Shown: positions 17,998 to 27,230 of the stretch, piece by piece | How the letters are laid out: every line of letters starts with the position of its first letter | Numbering within the stretch: the stretch's first letter is position 1 | Origin: JACCZH01 sp963729445 | GTDB lineage: Bacteria > Chloroflexota > Chloroflexia > Thermomicrobiales > CFX8 | Direction: 5' to 3' | Length of the DNA: 64,000 nt | Assembly: GCA_963729445.1 (NCBI GenBank) | Contig: CAVSNU010000003.1 | Span: 992,001-1,056,000 of the forward strand | Made by a program: the position numbers and the translations under genes | The notes under the pieces: model-generated | Database searches by the model: none | What the model was told of the DNA's origin: nothing | The model's input: only the letters and a program-made list of their open reading frames with translations

Positions 17998-19488
17998 ATG
18001 ACTGCACCAGGACTGGTCAGACCGTTCAGGCTGCTGACCCTCGTCGTTTTACTGGCCGCGTTCGCGCTGACCGCAATCGCGCCGGCGGGAGCGGTCGAGA
18101 CCGACTCCCCTGAGGTAACCCAGGCATTCGATTGGCTCAAAACTCAGCAACTTGACGACGGCGCCTTCTCTGGGTTCGGCGGCGAGAGCGACCCCGGCAC
18201 AACGGCCGACGTTGTTTTTGCCTATGCTGCTGCCGACATTGACCCAGAGACCATCACTTCCGCAACGGGCGAGAGCCCAGTTGACTATCTGATCGCCAAC
18301 GCCGGGGAGCTCGATGAGAACCTGGGACTGGCCGGCAAGGTGACGATGGCGCTGGATGCGTCAGGCGTGGACCCGCGTGACGCGGGAGGCACAGACCTGG
18401 TCGCCGTTCTGGAGAACGCCGTCGGCGACGGCGGTGCTTTCTTTGGCACCGACACGTCCAGCCGCGCCTATGTCGTGCTGGGACTCGCGGCCGCTGATGT
18501 CGAGGTCGAGCAAAACGCAGTCGATGTCCTGGTCAACGGGCAGATCGAAGACGGCTCGTGGTCATACACCGGAGACACGACGCCGGGCATGGGTGACTCC
18601 AACACCACCGCGCTCGTCATCCAGGCGCTAGCGGCGGTTGACGCCGGTGACGGCGCGATCGCGGAGGGTATCGACTACCTGCGCTCGCTTCAGGACGAGC
18701 GCGGCGCGATCGCCTACGACGGCAGTACCGCACCCGAGCTGGTCGGCGACGCGAATTCAACCGCCGTGGCGATCCAGGCGATGGTCGCCGCCGGCGAAGA
18801 CCCAACCGAGATGGTCGAAGCGCTCGCCACCTTCCAGAACGAGAGCGGCGCCTTCTTCTGGCAACCGGAAGTCGCGGACGACTCGCTCCTGGCAACCGTT
18901 CAGGCCGTCCCGGCGCTCCTGCTCAAACCGTTGCCTCTGCAGACGGACGCGAACTCATCTGGTGAAAACACCGCCGGTCTGGTCGTGCGTCACGGTAACG
19001 GCACGCTTCTCTACACCCATGTGACGTTCGATGAGGAGACGATCAGCGGCGAGGACCTGCTCACCCGCTCCGGGCTCGACGTCGCCATGGCCCCCTTCGG
19101 CGGGCTCGGCGGCGCGGTCTGCTCGATCGACGGCGAAGGCTGCTCAAGCGACAACTGCTTCTGTCACTCCTACTCCAGCCCATCCTTCTACTGGCACTAC
19201 TATGTCCTCGAGAATGGAGAATGGGTTGAGCACCCATCCGGACCATCGTCACGCCAGCTCTCAGACGGCGCGGTCGACGGCTGGTCATGGACCGCCGGCG
19301 AGCCCGAGTTACCCACGACCAGCATCGAGCAGGTCGTCAGCGCCAGCGGCACGACGGGTCAGGCCATCAACGACGCGACCGGGGACGACGGAAATGCGTC
19401 AACCTATCTCGTGTTCGCGGGGATGGCCACGCTCATCCTCATCGTCGGTGGCTTCGCACTCGCGCGGCAGAGGCCGAGAAGGCCGTGA
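17998..19488 (+). CDS. Surface-anchored intrinsic factor/transcobalamin-like protein (alpha-toroid plus DUF4430-like domain)
   Basis: 496 residues from ATG 17998 (GGAGG upstream). Order: signal peptide (RLLTLVVLLAAFALTAIAPAGA); about six helical hairpin repeats with the prenyltransferase/terpenoid-cyclase pattern, residues about 35-310 (AFDWLKTQQLDDGAF, QIEDGSWSYTGD, YLRSLQDERGAIAYDG, LATFQNESGAFFWQ); a beta-rich DUF4430-like domain about 322-440 with a Cys cluster (VCSIDGEGCSSDNCFC) and a YWHYYVLENGEWV/DGAVDGWSW signature; then one C-terminal membrane helix with a basic tail. Intrinsic factor and transcobalamin have this same two-domain plan. With the B12 riboswitch in front and ECF genes behind, I infer capture of cobalamin at the cell surface. 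Confidence 0.85.
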   Translation: MTAPGLVRPFRLLTLVVLLAAFALTAIAPAGAVETDSPEVTQAFDWLKTQQLDDGAFSGFGGESDPGTTADVVFAYAAADIDPETITSATGESPVDYLIANAGELDENLGLAGKVTMALDASGVDPRDAGGTDLVAVLENAVGDGGAFFGTDTSSRAYVVLGLAAADVEVEQNAVDVLVNGQIEDGSWSYTGDTTPGMGDSNTTALVIQALAAVDAGDGAIAEGIDYLRSLQDERGAIAYDGSTAPELVGDANSTAVAIQAMVAAGEDPTEMVEALATFQNESGAFFWQPEVADDSLLATVQAVPALLLKPLPLQTDANSSGENTAGLVVRHGNGTLLYTHVTFDEETISGEDLLTRSGLDVAMAPFGGLGGAVCSIDGEGCSSDNCFCHSYSSPSFYWHYYVLENGEWVEHPSGPSSRQLSDGAVDGWSWTAGEPELPTTSIEQVVSASGTTGQAINDATGDDGNASTYLVFAGMATLILIVGGFALARQRPRRP

Positions 19489-20498
19489 CCGGCAAAGTCA
19501 ACGCCGTCGCCTGGACGCTCTGGTTTGCGGCCGTCGTCGTTGTGCCGCTGACCAGCCGCAACCCGCTCTATCTGGCGCTTGACCTGCTGGTTGTCCTGGC
19601 CGTCTTCTTCTCATTACCCCAACGGAACGGCCAGACGAGCGCCTGGCGCCTCTTTGCCTATATCGGCACCGCAGTCGCGACGCTCTCGATCGGTTTCAAT
19701 GTGTTGACGGTGCATGTCGGTGACCGGGTCTTCGCCCGGCTACCTGCCGGACTGCCGATCATCGGCGGCCCACTGACGATCAACGCCCTCGTCTACGGCG
19801 TGATCTCGGCAACGGCAATTGCAACCGTGCTCTTCGCCGCGGCGACCTTTAACTCGGCTGTACGGCATGCCGATCTAGTGCGGCTCCTGCCGGGGTCGCT
19901 CTCGCGCTTCGGGGTCGCGGCTGGTATCGCGCTGCTCTTCGTGCCGCAGACCATCGCGGCGGGACGTGACATCTACGATGCGCAACGCGCCCGGGGACAC
20001 ACGTTCCACCGTCCCGGTGACGCCCGGGCCTTTATCATCCCGCTGCTCTCAACCGGCCTGGAACGGGCACTCTTGCTGAGCGAGGCACTGGAGACGCGCG
20101 GCTTCGGGGCGAGCGCAATCGCGCAACGCCCACCGAAGCGCTCCACAGTGCTCACCTCGGCAGCTGCCTCCGGCATCCTTCTGGCGCTCGTCGCGCTCGG
20201 AACCGGCTCCTATCCACTTGGTATCGCGTCGCTCGCCGCTGCGGCAACCCTGGCGCTCGCCGGGTCGTCGAACCGAACACAGCGCACGCGTTTGCGGGCG
20301 ACAGAGTGGTCAACTGGCTCGTTGCTCGTGAGCCTGTCAGCAGGGCTCGCCTTCCTCGTGCTCCTGTTTGGCAGGGCCGTCAGCGACCTCAAGCTGACCT
20401 ATGACACCTTTCCGCGCATCGAACAGCCGGAGCTCGCCGCTGCTGGCGGAGTAGCCATCCTGCTGCTCATCTTGCCCGCCCTGGTGAACCGGCCATGA
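19485..20498 (+). CDS. ecfT: Energy-coupling factor transporter transmembrane protein (EcfT)
   Basis: 337 residues, about eight hydrophobic helices. It contains the two EcfT coupling motifs with the central Arg, in AQRARGHTF (cytosolic loop) and EALETRGFGA, that contact the ATPases. GTG start at 19485 overlaps the previous stop (GTGA), and its own stop overlaps the ATPase start (ATGA), so the three genes are tightly coupled. The extra C-terminal helices make it longer than minimal EcfT. No substrate-binding S component is encoded beside it. Confidence 0.87.
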   Translation: MTGKVNAVAWTLWFAAVVVVPLTSRNPLYLALDLLVVLAVFFSLPQRNGQTSAWRLFAYIGTAVATLSIGFNVLTVHVGDRVFARLPAGLPIIGGPLTINALVYGVISATAIATVLFAAATFNSAVRHADLVRLLPGSLSRFGVAAGIALLFVPQTIAAGRDIYDAQRARGHTFHRPGDARAFIIPLLSTGLERALLLSEALETRGFGASAIAQRPPKRSTVLTSAAASGILLALVALGTGSYPLGIASLAAAATLALAGSSNRTQRTRLRATEWSTGSLLVSLSAGLAFLVLLFGRAVSDLKLTYDTFPRIEQPELAAAGGVAILLLILPALVNRP

Positions 20499-22090
20499 TC
20501 GCGCTCAAGCTGGACAGCCTCTCCTTCCGCTTCGCGGCGTCCGAGTACGATGTGCTGCGAGCCGTGAACTGGGACGCGCTCGCGGGCTCGGTCAACCTGG
20601 TCGTCGGCCCATCGGGAGCAGGTAAGACGACCCTCCTGCACTGCCTGAACGGCATCATCCCGCACTTCCACGGCGGGTTCTTTGGCGGCGAGGTGACCGT
20701 CCTTGGGCGCAACATCCGCCTGACCGCGCCGCGCGATCTGGCGGCCTCGGTCGGCACCGTCTTTCAGGACCCTGAGTCGCAGTTCGTGACTGACTCGGTG
20801 GAGGACGAGATCGTCTTTACGATGGAAAACCTGGCCTACGACCGGCAGACGATGCGCCTGCGGCTGGAAGAGACACTCGACCTGCTCGGCATCCAGCACC
20901 TGCGCCATCGTGCGATCTCGGAGCTGAGCGGCGGGGAGCGCCAACGGGTCGCTCTGGCCGCCTCGCTGGCGTCGCGTCCGGAGCTGATGATCCTTGACGA
21001 ACCGACCTCCCAGCTCGATCCGCTGGCGGCCCACGACATTCTGACGGCCGTCGAACGCTTGAACCTCGATTTCGGCATGACGGTCGTTATCGCCGAGCAT
21101 CGCCTGGACCGCGTGCTGCCCTTTGCCGAGAACATCATTCACGTCCATGACACGGAGCTCATCTCCGGCCCGACGCAGGAAATGCTGCCGGAGCTCGACG
21201 ACGTTCCACCGCTCGTGCAGTTCGGTCGACACAAGGGCTGGTATCCCGTTCCGCTGACGATCCGCCACGCCCGCCGGCGTCTCCTCAGCCTGCCCCTGGA
21301 ACCCCGATCCGCACAGCAGGTTCAGGCCCCCGGTGAGCGCATCGTCAGGCTGGAGAAGGTCGGTTTCAGTTACGGTAGCAGGCCTGCGCTGAAGGACATC
21401 AACATCGATGCTCACGCCGGTGAGGTCATCGCCCTGGTCGGACGGAATGGCTCCGGCAAGACAACGCTGCTCAAGCACGTGATGGGGCTCCTGCGACCCT
21501 CTGAGGGCAAGGTCCTGCTCCATGGAGAGGATACTGCCAGGCAATCCGTCCAGCAGATCGCCCGCAGCGTCGGTTATGTCCCACAGTTCCCGACTGCCAT
21601 CCTGCACCAGGAGACCCTGCGCGACGAGCTGGCGTTCACCGGCAGGGCCCAGGGGAAGCCGATCGATCCCGAGACCACCGCCCGACAACTCGGCATCGCG
21701 GATCTTCTGGATCGGCACCCGCTCGACCTCAGCGGGGGCCAACGCCAGCGGGCAGCCCTTGCCGCCATCTGTGCGGCTGAGCCGGAGGTCTTGCTGCTCG
21801 ACGAGCCAACCCGCGGTCTGCCGGGGCGCGACAAGACAGTCCTGGCAACCTTCATTCGTCGTTATGCTGCCGAAGGCCGGTTGGTCATCGTGGCCACCCA
21901 CGATGTCGAGTTCCTGGTTCTGTGCTCAACCCGGGTGCTCACCCTTGCGGGCGGTGAGCTGATTGCCGATGGACGGCCCGCGGACGTACTGGCCGGCTCA
22001 CTCTCGTTCGGGACCCAGATGAACCGGCTGCTCGGTGGCGACATCCTCACGCTCGCCGATGCCGGCGTGCCGCCTTCAGACATCGGGTAA
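20495..22090 (+). CDS. Fused double ATP-binding protein of ECF transporter (EcfA-EcfA')
   Basis: 531 residues with two complete ABC cassettes. First: Walker A GPSGAGKTT (about residue 38), signature LSGGERQR (about 144), Walker B LMILDEPTSQLDP. Second: GRNGSGKTT (about 316), LSGGQRQR (about 412), VLLLDEPTRG. Such fusions replace the EcfA1/EcfA2 heterodimer. It powers the EcfT of the preceding gene. Cobalamin as substrate follows only from the riboswitch and the first gene. Confidence 0.92.
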   Translation: MIALKLDSLSFRFAASEYDVLRAVNWDALAGSVNLVVGPSGAGKTTLLHCLNGIIPHFHGGFFGGEVTVLGRNIRLTAPRDLAASVGTVFQDPESQFVTDSVEDEIVFTMENLAYDRQTMRLRLEETLDLLGIQHLRHRAISELSGGERQRVALAASLASRPELMILDEPTSQLDPLAAHDILTAVERLNLDFGMTVVIAEHRLDRVLPFAENIIHVHDTELISGPTQEMLPELDDVPPLVQFGRHKGWYPVPLTIRHARRRLLSLPLEPRSAQQVQAPGERIVRLEKVGFSYGSRPALKDINIDAHAGEVIALVGRNGSGKTTLLKHVMGLLRPSEGKVLLHGEDTARQSVQQIARSVGYVPQFPTAILHQETLRDELAFTGRAQGKPIDPETTARQLGIADLLDRHPLDLSGGQRQRAALAAICAAEPEVLLLDEPTRGLPGRDKTVLATFIRRYAAEGRLVIVATHDVEFLVLCSTRVLTLAGGELIADGRPADVLAGSLSFGTQMNRLLGGDILTLADAGVPPSDIG

Positions 22091-22130
22091 CGGCGTCTCA
22101 GCGCCGCGCGCAGCTCGCCGGCAAACGGGC

Positions 22131-22907
22131 CTACATGGTCATGCCGTCCATCCCGCCCGAGGTGTCCGCGTGGAAGCCCGGAGCGAGCTCAGGAAAAAAC
22201 ACGACCGCCACAGCCAGCGCGAGCGAGATCACACCCGCGGCCTTGGCCAGCTTCTCCCCGTGTGACCACTGCTTTTCGAGCGCAACAACCGACGCCAGGC
22301 CAACCATTGCAACGAGGTTCATCATTCCGAACGCGACCATGAGCAGCATCAGTGACCAGCAGCAGCCCAGGCAGAACATGCCATGATGCGATCCCGCCCG
22401 CAGGTTTCGGAACACCCCACGATAGCTACCGTAGTGCAGAAAGTGGCCGAGCGGCGTGCGGCAATGGTGCAAGCAACGATCTTTGAGCGGCGTCAGCTGG
22501 TACAGACCACAGGTTGCGAAGATTGCGACCGCCGCCCCGGTCGCCCAACCGGGCTGGTCGGCAGCGACGCGGTCTGCTATCCACGCCAGCCCGAAGGCTG
22601 GAACGCCCGAGAGCGACCAGACGAGCACATAGCCTGCAACAAACAGCGCGAGCTGACGGTAGCGTTGGATCTGGAGCGTCCGCATGTAGATACCGACGAG
22701 CGGCGACGCGGACGGCAGCATCATCGCGGCCATCATAAAGGTCCACATCGCGACGAACGGCACCATCCCCATGCCCATCGTGCCGGGCATGCCTCCCATC
22801 TCCCGTGCCCAGGTAATCGTGACGATCCAGGCCCCAGCGGCGAGCAGAAGAAGCGGGACCACGATACGAGCGCGTCCCTGGCTGGACTGCAAGGAAGAGA
22901 TCTGCAT
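22131..22907 (-). CDS. DUF2182 family integral membrane protein
   Basis: About 258 residues with six to seven helices. Start set at ATG 22907 (MQISSLQSSQ), which has GGAGG seven bases upstream; longer in-frame starts are unsupported. Met-, His- and Cys-rich features: MGGMPGTMGMGMVPF, CLHHCRTPLGHF, HHGMFCLGCCWSLMLLM, and a C-terminal HADTSGGMDGMTM, all suggestive of metal handling. DUF2182 has no settled function and commonly neighbours DUF1326, as here. The gene converges on the ECF operon. Confidence 0.85.
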   Translation of the reverse strand: MQISSLQSSQGRARIVVPLLLLAAGAWIVTITWAREMGGMPGTMGMGMVPFVAMWTFMMAAMMLPSASPLVGIYMRTLQIQRYRQLALFVAGYVLVWSLSGVPAFGLAWIADRVAADQPGWATGAAVAIFATCGLYQLTPLKDRCLHHCRTPLGHFLHYGSYRGVFRNLRAGSHHGMFCLGCCWSLMLLMVAFGMMNLVAMVGLASVVALEKQWSHGEKLAKAAGVISLALAVAVVFFPELAPGFHADTSGGMDGMTM

Positions 22908-22948
22908 CCAACGCCTCCATGCTCGATCTGCGACGCAGCGTCTTGCTG

Positions 22949-23581
22949 CTATGCGTTCGCCCAGGTAAACGGTGCGTAGTGGCCGTTCTTGCCGGAATTG
23001 TCCCAGCGCATGCCATAATCTTCCCAGAGGCTCCCAGCATCGCCATGAGCCATCGCGATCTTCTCCGGGAACAACGGGTGCGCGTTCGTCAACCACACTT
23101 CACTATCTGGAGTGACGCCCGGATTCGCGCTGACTGCCATCCGCATGACCCCGGGAACCTCGACCGAGCGGCGGCGGTCTTCTTGGGAGTAAGTGATCGG
23201 GACGACCTTGACTCCAAGCACCTCAGAAACCAGCGGTGCCAGCGCGCCCATGGGCCCACCCGCACTCCCGGCAAAGATACTGGTGAGCGCATCACGCTGG
23301 CGGTCGTCGGCGCGCTCGTCGAGGTAGAGCGCCACCTGCGCGTTCCCCTCCGCCATCACGCCCGGTGTGCGCAACACGACCACCGTATTCAGCCCATCCA
23401 ACGTCACGTCGCCATAGCTTCCCCGGTCAATATGAAACGCGAACGGAACCTCACACGCGCCTTCGGTGGGACGGTTGGTTAAGGGGCCTTGGGGAGAATG
23501 CAGGCAGGGACAGGGAACAGCGCAGTTACAGTTCTCGAAATAATCCCCGTTGATCTGCCACTGTGTCTGGGTTGCTGTCAT
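22949..23581 (-). CDS. DUF1326 domain protein
   Basis: 210 residues, soluble, starting at ATG 23581 (MTATQTQWQINGDYFENC) with GGGAGAGGA upstream. The N-terminal ENCNCAVPCPCLHS is the conserved Cys cluster of DUF1326, a likely metal site; the rest is a beta-rich domain ending in HYAPFTWANA. Function unknown. It is upstream of DUF2182 with a 41-base gap and behind a consensus-like promoter, so the pair forms one transcription unit. Confidence 0.87.
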   Translation of the reverse strand: MTATQTQWQINGDYFENCNCAVPCPCLHSPQGPLTNRPTEGACEVPFAFHIDRGSYGDVTLDGLNTVVVLRTPGVMAEGNAQVALYLDERADDRQRDALTSIFAGSAGGPMGALAPLVSEVLGVKVVPITYSQEDRRRSVEVPGVMRMAVSANPGVTPDSEVWLTNAHPLFPEKIAMAHGDAGSLWEDYGMRWDNSGKNGHYAPFTWANA

Positions 23582-23786
23582 GGATCCTCTCCCTTTCCTG
23601 CAGGACTGACACTGGAGCGGATGTGCTTGAAATCGATCCGTCTGCCGCGCACCTCGATCCGCGATGGGAGGAACGCGCCAGCACCCGCCATCATGCACCG
23701 ATGCGGCGGCACCAGCGAGGCGCTGGAGCCCGGACTTTGACTCGCCGGATGGAGACGTATGTACAGGACTACTCAGGCTTATGTCC

Positions 23787-23815
23787 ACTCTATGGAGTGA
23801 ACAACGTTTTGTCAA
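23787..23815 (-). promoter_or_regulatory. Promoter of the DUF1326-DUF2182 unit
   Basis: On the minus strand TTGACA (23815-23810), 17-base spacer, TAGAGT (23792-23787). The -35 is perfect. The predicted leader to the DUF1326 ATG is about 200 bases, long enough to hold a regulatory structure, though none was recognised. Confidence 0.5.
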
Positions 23816-23870
23816 TACGGCACAACATCGCACATGACCTGCCCGAAGGCACGCGAAAACATTGGGGCCT

Positions 23871-23879
23871 TGGTACAAT
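23871..23879 (+). promoter_or_regulatory. Putative extended -10 promoter of lon
   Basis: TGGTACAAT is an extended -10 (TG-N-TACAAT) about 137 bases before the lon ATG. No good -35 is seen. It is divergent from the DUF1326 promoter. No HrcA (CIRCE) or HspR-type inverted repeat was found in 23582-24015. Confidence 0.35.
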
Positions 23880-24015
23880 TGAAGGTCGTGCCTTTCCGCA
23901 GGGAACTACGGCGCGTTTTACTACCTTGTGGCAATCATTCATAATTAAAAGACCTTGCAATCGATAAACCCGTTTCGGGAACACTCCCTGCGGCAGAAAT
24001 AGAGGACAGAACCGT

Positions 24016-26571
24016 ATGAGTCAATCGTCCCCAGACGCTTCCAACGTATCCGGTGAAGCGATGGCAGAGCAAGAAGCTCAGGATGAGACGCTCCGGACAA
24101 CATTCCATTCGACACCGGACATCAACCGCCTGGCGCCGGTTCTCCTTCCGACCCTGATCGTGCCGCAGACCCTGCTTCTGCCGCACATGTCGCTTCCTTA
24201 CCCCATCGATGATGGCGAGGAGTCCAAGGCCATCGAATATGCGATGGCCCACGACCGCATGCTGCTTGTGCTCGCGGTAAACGATCAGGACGACGAAGAC
24301 CTGGATTACGACGATGAAGAGACCGTCGAGACACTGGCCGAGATCTCGGAAGAGAAACCGAACTTCAGCTCGCACAGCTACGGGGTCACCGTCACTGACA
24401 ATGAGCTCAGCACGGTCGGCGTGATCGCCGAGATCGGGCACAAGATCGCCCGGCCAGGCGTGCCGGCGCACGTCATCCTGCAAGGTGTCGCGCGAGGCGT
24501 CGTCTCTGGTTTTGACCAGCGCGAACCCTTCACCCTCACCCGCACGCTGCGCTCTGAGGACCCGGTTGAGGAGAGCATGGAGGCGCGCGCCGTCATGGCG
24601 AACGTCCTCGATCAGGTCGAGTCCTATGTCGGCATGCTGCCCAACGTCCCGGAGGAAGTGGTGACGATGGTGCGCAGCGTCGAAGAGCCGGGCTGGCTGG
24701 CAGACCTGATCGCCTTCTCGCCCGAGTTTGGGCCTGCGCTGCGTCAGGAGATTCTGGAAATCCTGAACCCGGTCCAGCGGCTCCAGAAGATCAGCTCGAT
24801 CCTGCAGGAGCGGTTGGAATTCCTGGCCCTGCGCCAGCAGATCCAGTCCGAGGCCCAGGCCGGCATGGATCGTCAACAGCGCGAGATCATGCTGCGGGAG
24901 CAATTGCGCACCATCCAGCGCGAGCTCGGCGATATCTCGTCCGACGAAGCTATGGCTTCCGAGTTCCGCGAGAAGATCGAAGCCTGCGGCATGCCCGAGG
25001 AGGTCAAGGCCAAAGCGCTGCTCCAGGTAGGCCGGCTCGAGCAGCAGCACCCATTCTCGCCTGAGATCGGCATCATCCAGTCGTATCTCGATTGGCTCAC
25101 CGAGCTGCCCTGGTCAGTTCAGACAGAAGATCAGCTTGACCTCGTGCGCGCCGCCGAGATCCTTGACGAAGACCATTACGGTCTGACCAAGGTAAAAGAG
25201 CGCATCCTGGAGTTCATCGCCGTGCGCAAGCTCGCCGGCGACAAGATGCGTTCACCGATCCTCTGTTTCGTTGGACCTCCGGGCGTCGGGAAGACCAGCC
25301 TCGGGAAATCGATCGCGCGAGCGCTCGGCCGCTCCTACTCACGCATGTCGCTCGGTGGTGTGCGCGACGAGGCCGAGATCCGGGGCCACCGGCGCACCTA
25401 CGTCGGCGCGATGCCAGGCCGCGTGATCAAGGCGATCCGCGACGCCGGCACGCGCAACCCGGTGATCGTGCTGGACGAGATCGACAAGGTTGGCTCGGAC
25501 ACGTTCCGGGGCGACCCATCGTCTGCGCTGCTCGAAGTGCTCGATCCGGAGCAGAACAACAGCTTCTCCGATCACTATCTGGAGGTGCCGTTCGACCTGT
25601 CGAAGGTCATGTTTATCACCACCGCCAACATGCTCGACCCGATTCCGCCGGCGTTGCGAGACCGCATGGAGATCATCGAGGTCCCGAGCTACACCGAGGT
25701 TGAGAAGCTGGAGATCGCCCGGCACTTCCTGATTCCCAAGGCGATGGAAGCCCACGGCTTGCAAGCGGAGCAGTTGACAGTTTCCGAAGACGCTGTCTTG
25801 CAGCTCATCCGGGAGTACACCTACGAGGCGGGCGTCCGCAACCTGGACCGCGAGATCGCGTCAGTCTGTCGCAAAGTCGCCCGCAAGATGGCCGAGGACG
25901 ACGCACTCGAGCACTACGAGGTGGATACCGGCACCATCGGCGAGCTGCTCGGCATTCCGCGCTACGAGTACGGACTTGCCGGAGAGACCGACGAAATCGG
26001 CATCTCGACCGGCGCGGCCGTGACGGGCGCTGGCGGCGATCTGCTCTCGATCGAGGTCACGCTCATGAAGGGCAAGGGTGACCTGCTGCTGACCGGTCAG
26101 CTGGGTGACGTGATGCAGGAGTCGGCGCGCGCCGCCATCTCATACGCGCGCTCGCACGCCGACCAGCTCGGCATCCAGCCCGATTTCTTCGACACGCACA
26201 CCATCCATCTGCACGTCCCGGCCGGTGCCGTGCCGAAGGACGGACCATCGGCCGGCCTCCCGATCGCAACGGCGCTCGTCTCAGCTTTGACCGGCATCCC
26301 CATTCGCAAGGATGTCGCCATGACCGGCGAGATCACCCTGCGTGGCAAGGTACTGCCGATCGGCGGGCTGCGTGAGAAGACGCTCGCTGCCCGGCGCGGC
26401 GGCATCACCAGTTTCGTAGCGCCGCAGCGCAACGCCAAGGACCTTGGCGAGCTACCACAGTCCCTCAAGGAGCAGCTGGATATCCGCCTCGTCACCCGCA
26501 TCGACGAAGCCCTCGAGATCGCCCTGACCCAGCCGATTCGCATCCGCGGTGAGTTGACGGCGGCGACCTAA
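24016..26571 (+). CDS. lon: ATP-dependent endopeptidase La (Lon)
   Basis: 851-residue LonA protease. N-terminal substrate domain (about residues 30-240) with an acidic insert (DDEDLDYDDEE), coiled segment, AAA+ module with Walker A GPPGVGKTS near 420 and Walker B VIVLDEIDK near 482, and a protease domain with catalytic Ser in KDGPSAGLP (near 745) and Lys in LREKTLAARRGG (near 788). ATG 24016 with GAGGA upstream. Monocistronic, ending at a strong terminator. Degrades damaged and regulatory proteins in the cytosol. Confidence 0.98.
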   Translation: MSQSSPDASNVSGEAMAEQEAQDETLRTTFHSTPDINRLAPVLLPTLIVPQTLLLPHMSLPYPIDDGEESKAIEYAMAHDRMLLVLAVNDQDDEDLDYDDEETVETLAEISEEKPNFSSHSYGVTVTDNELSTVGVIAEIGHKIARPGVPAHVILQGVARGVVSGFDQREPFTLTRTLRSEDPVEESMEARAVMANVLDQVESYVGMLPNVPEEVVTMVRSVEEPGWLADLIAFSPEFGPALRQEILEILNPVQRLQKISSILQERLEFLALRQQIQSEAQAGMDRQQREIMLREQLRTIQRELGDISSDEAMASEFREKIEACGMPEEVKAKALLQVGRLEQQHPFSPEIGIIQSYLDWLTELPWSVQTEDQLDLVRAAEILDEDHYGLTKVKERILEFIAVRKLAGDKMRSPILCFVGPPGVGKTSLGKSIARALGRSYSRMSLGGVRDEAEIRGHRRTYVGAMPGRVIKAIRDAGTRNPVIVLDEIDKVGSDTFRGDPSSALLEVLDPEQNNSFSDHYLEVPFDLSKVMFITTANMLDPIPPALRDRMEIIEVPSYTEVEKLEIARHFLIPKAMEAHGLQAEQLTVSEDAVLQLIREYTYEAGVRNLDREIASVCRKVARKMAEDDALEHYEVDTGTIGELLGIPRYEYGLAGETDEIGISTGAAVTGAGGDLLSIEVTLMKGKGDLLLTGQLGDVMQESARAAISYARSHADQLGIQPDFFDTHTIHLHVPAGAVPKDGPSAGLPIATALVSALTGIPIRKDVAMTGEITLRGKVLPIGGLREKTLAARRGGITSFVAPQRNAKDLGELPQSLKEQLDIRLVTRIDEALEIALTQPIRIRGELTAAT

Positions 26572-26593
26572 CATCAACGAAACTCGCCTTTCG

Positions 26594-26636
26594 CAGTCCC
26601 CGGAAAGAGTGCTCTCTGCGGGGACTGCGTCGTTTT
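26594..26636 (+). terminator. Intrinsic terminator after lon
   Basis: Perfect 9-bp stem CAGTCCCCG/CGGGGACTG around a 16-base loop, followed by CGTCGTTTT. It lies 23 bases past the lon stop codon. Confidence 0.8.
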
Positions 26637-26756
26637 ACGGCTTTGGTACCTCCCGGCACTGGCGTTACGCTGGATGGCTATCCATAATGCAATACATGCT
26701 GCACCACAATGAAGCAGCCAAGATTCTGTGTCGCCTCCGGGGGAAGGAAATAGGGC

Positions 26757-27230
26757 GTGCTCAATCTGTTACCGGTACCTCTGCCCTGGTATATCGTCGG
26801 GCCACTCATGGGCCTGGTCGTGGCCGGCCTCTATGCCTCGACCAACAAGCACTTCGGCATCAGTGGGGCCTACGTCCAGATGGTGAGCCTGGCTCAGAGG
26901 CGGCCCGTCGAGGCGTGGCGGCTGTGGCTGCTCGGCGGCACTGTCGTTGGGGCGGCGTTCGTGGCGGTGCTAGGCGAGAGTCCGCAGTTCGGTCTCGGCT
27001 ATGGGGTTCTGGGAGAGCTGTTGCCGCTTGGGGCGTTGGTGCTGGTGCTTTTCGCCGGGGGATTGCTGATCGGCTACGGCGCGCGTTGGGCCGGAGCCTG
27101 CACGTCCGGCCACGGGCTGAGCGGCTGCGCCACCCGCTCGCCAGGCAGCCTGGTTGCGATCGTGACCTTCATGGTCACAGCCGTCGGAGTTACGCTGCTC
27201 CTGCATCTGGCGACGGGAGGCCGGCTGTGA
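26757..27230 (+). CDS. YeeE/YedE family transporter, N-half protein
   Basis: 157 residues with four to five helices and the signature GACTSGHGLSGCATRSPGS with paired Cys, as in the thiosulfate-uptake channel TsuA (YeeE) and related sulfur/selenium transport proteins. GTG 26757 with AAGGAAA upstream. It overlaps the next gene by GTGA. Two half-size YeeE/YedE proteins per locus are common in bacteria, so this is a natural split and not a frameshift. Substrate probably thiosulfate or another sulfur species (inference). Confidence 0.87.
   Translation: MLNLLPVPLPWYIVGPLMGLVVAGLYASTNKHFGISGAYVQMVSLAQRRPVEAWRLWLLGGTVVGAAFVAVLGESPQFGLGYGVLGELLPLGALVLVLFAGGLLIGYGARWAGACTSGHGLSGCATRSPGSLVAIVTFMVTAVGVTLLLHLATGGRL

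Noticed and set aside
20399..21901. 500-codon open frame antisense to the EcfA fusion gene
   Set aside because: It mirrors a clear double ABC ATPase; the translation is Arg/Gln/Asp-rich shadow sequence with no motif or RBS.
23582..24015. CIRCE or HspR heat-shock operator before lon
   Set aside because: No TTAGCACTC-N9-GAGTGCTAA or CTTGAGT-N7-ACTCAAG palindrome found by eye.
23935..25050. 371-codon open frame antisense to lon
   Set aside because: Shadow of the lon N-terminal domain in GC-rich sequence; no coherent protein features.
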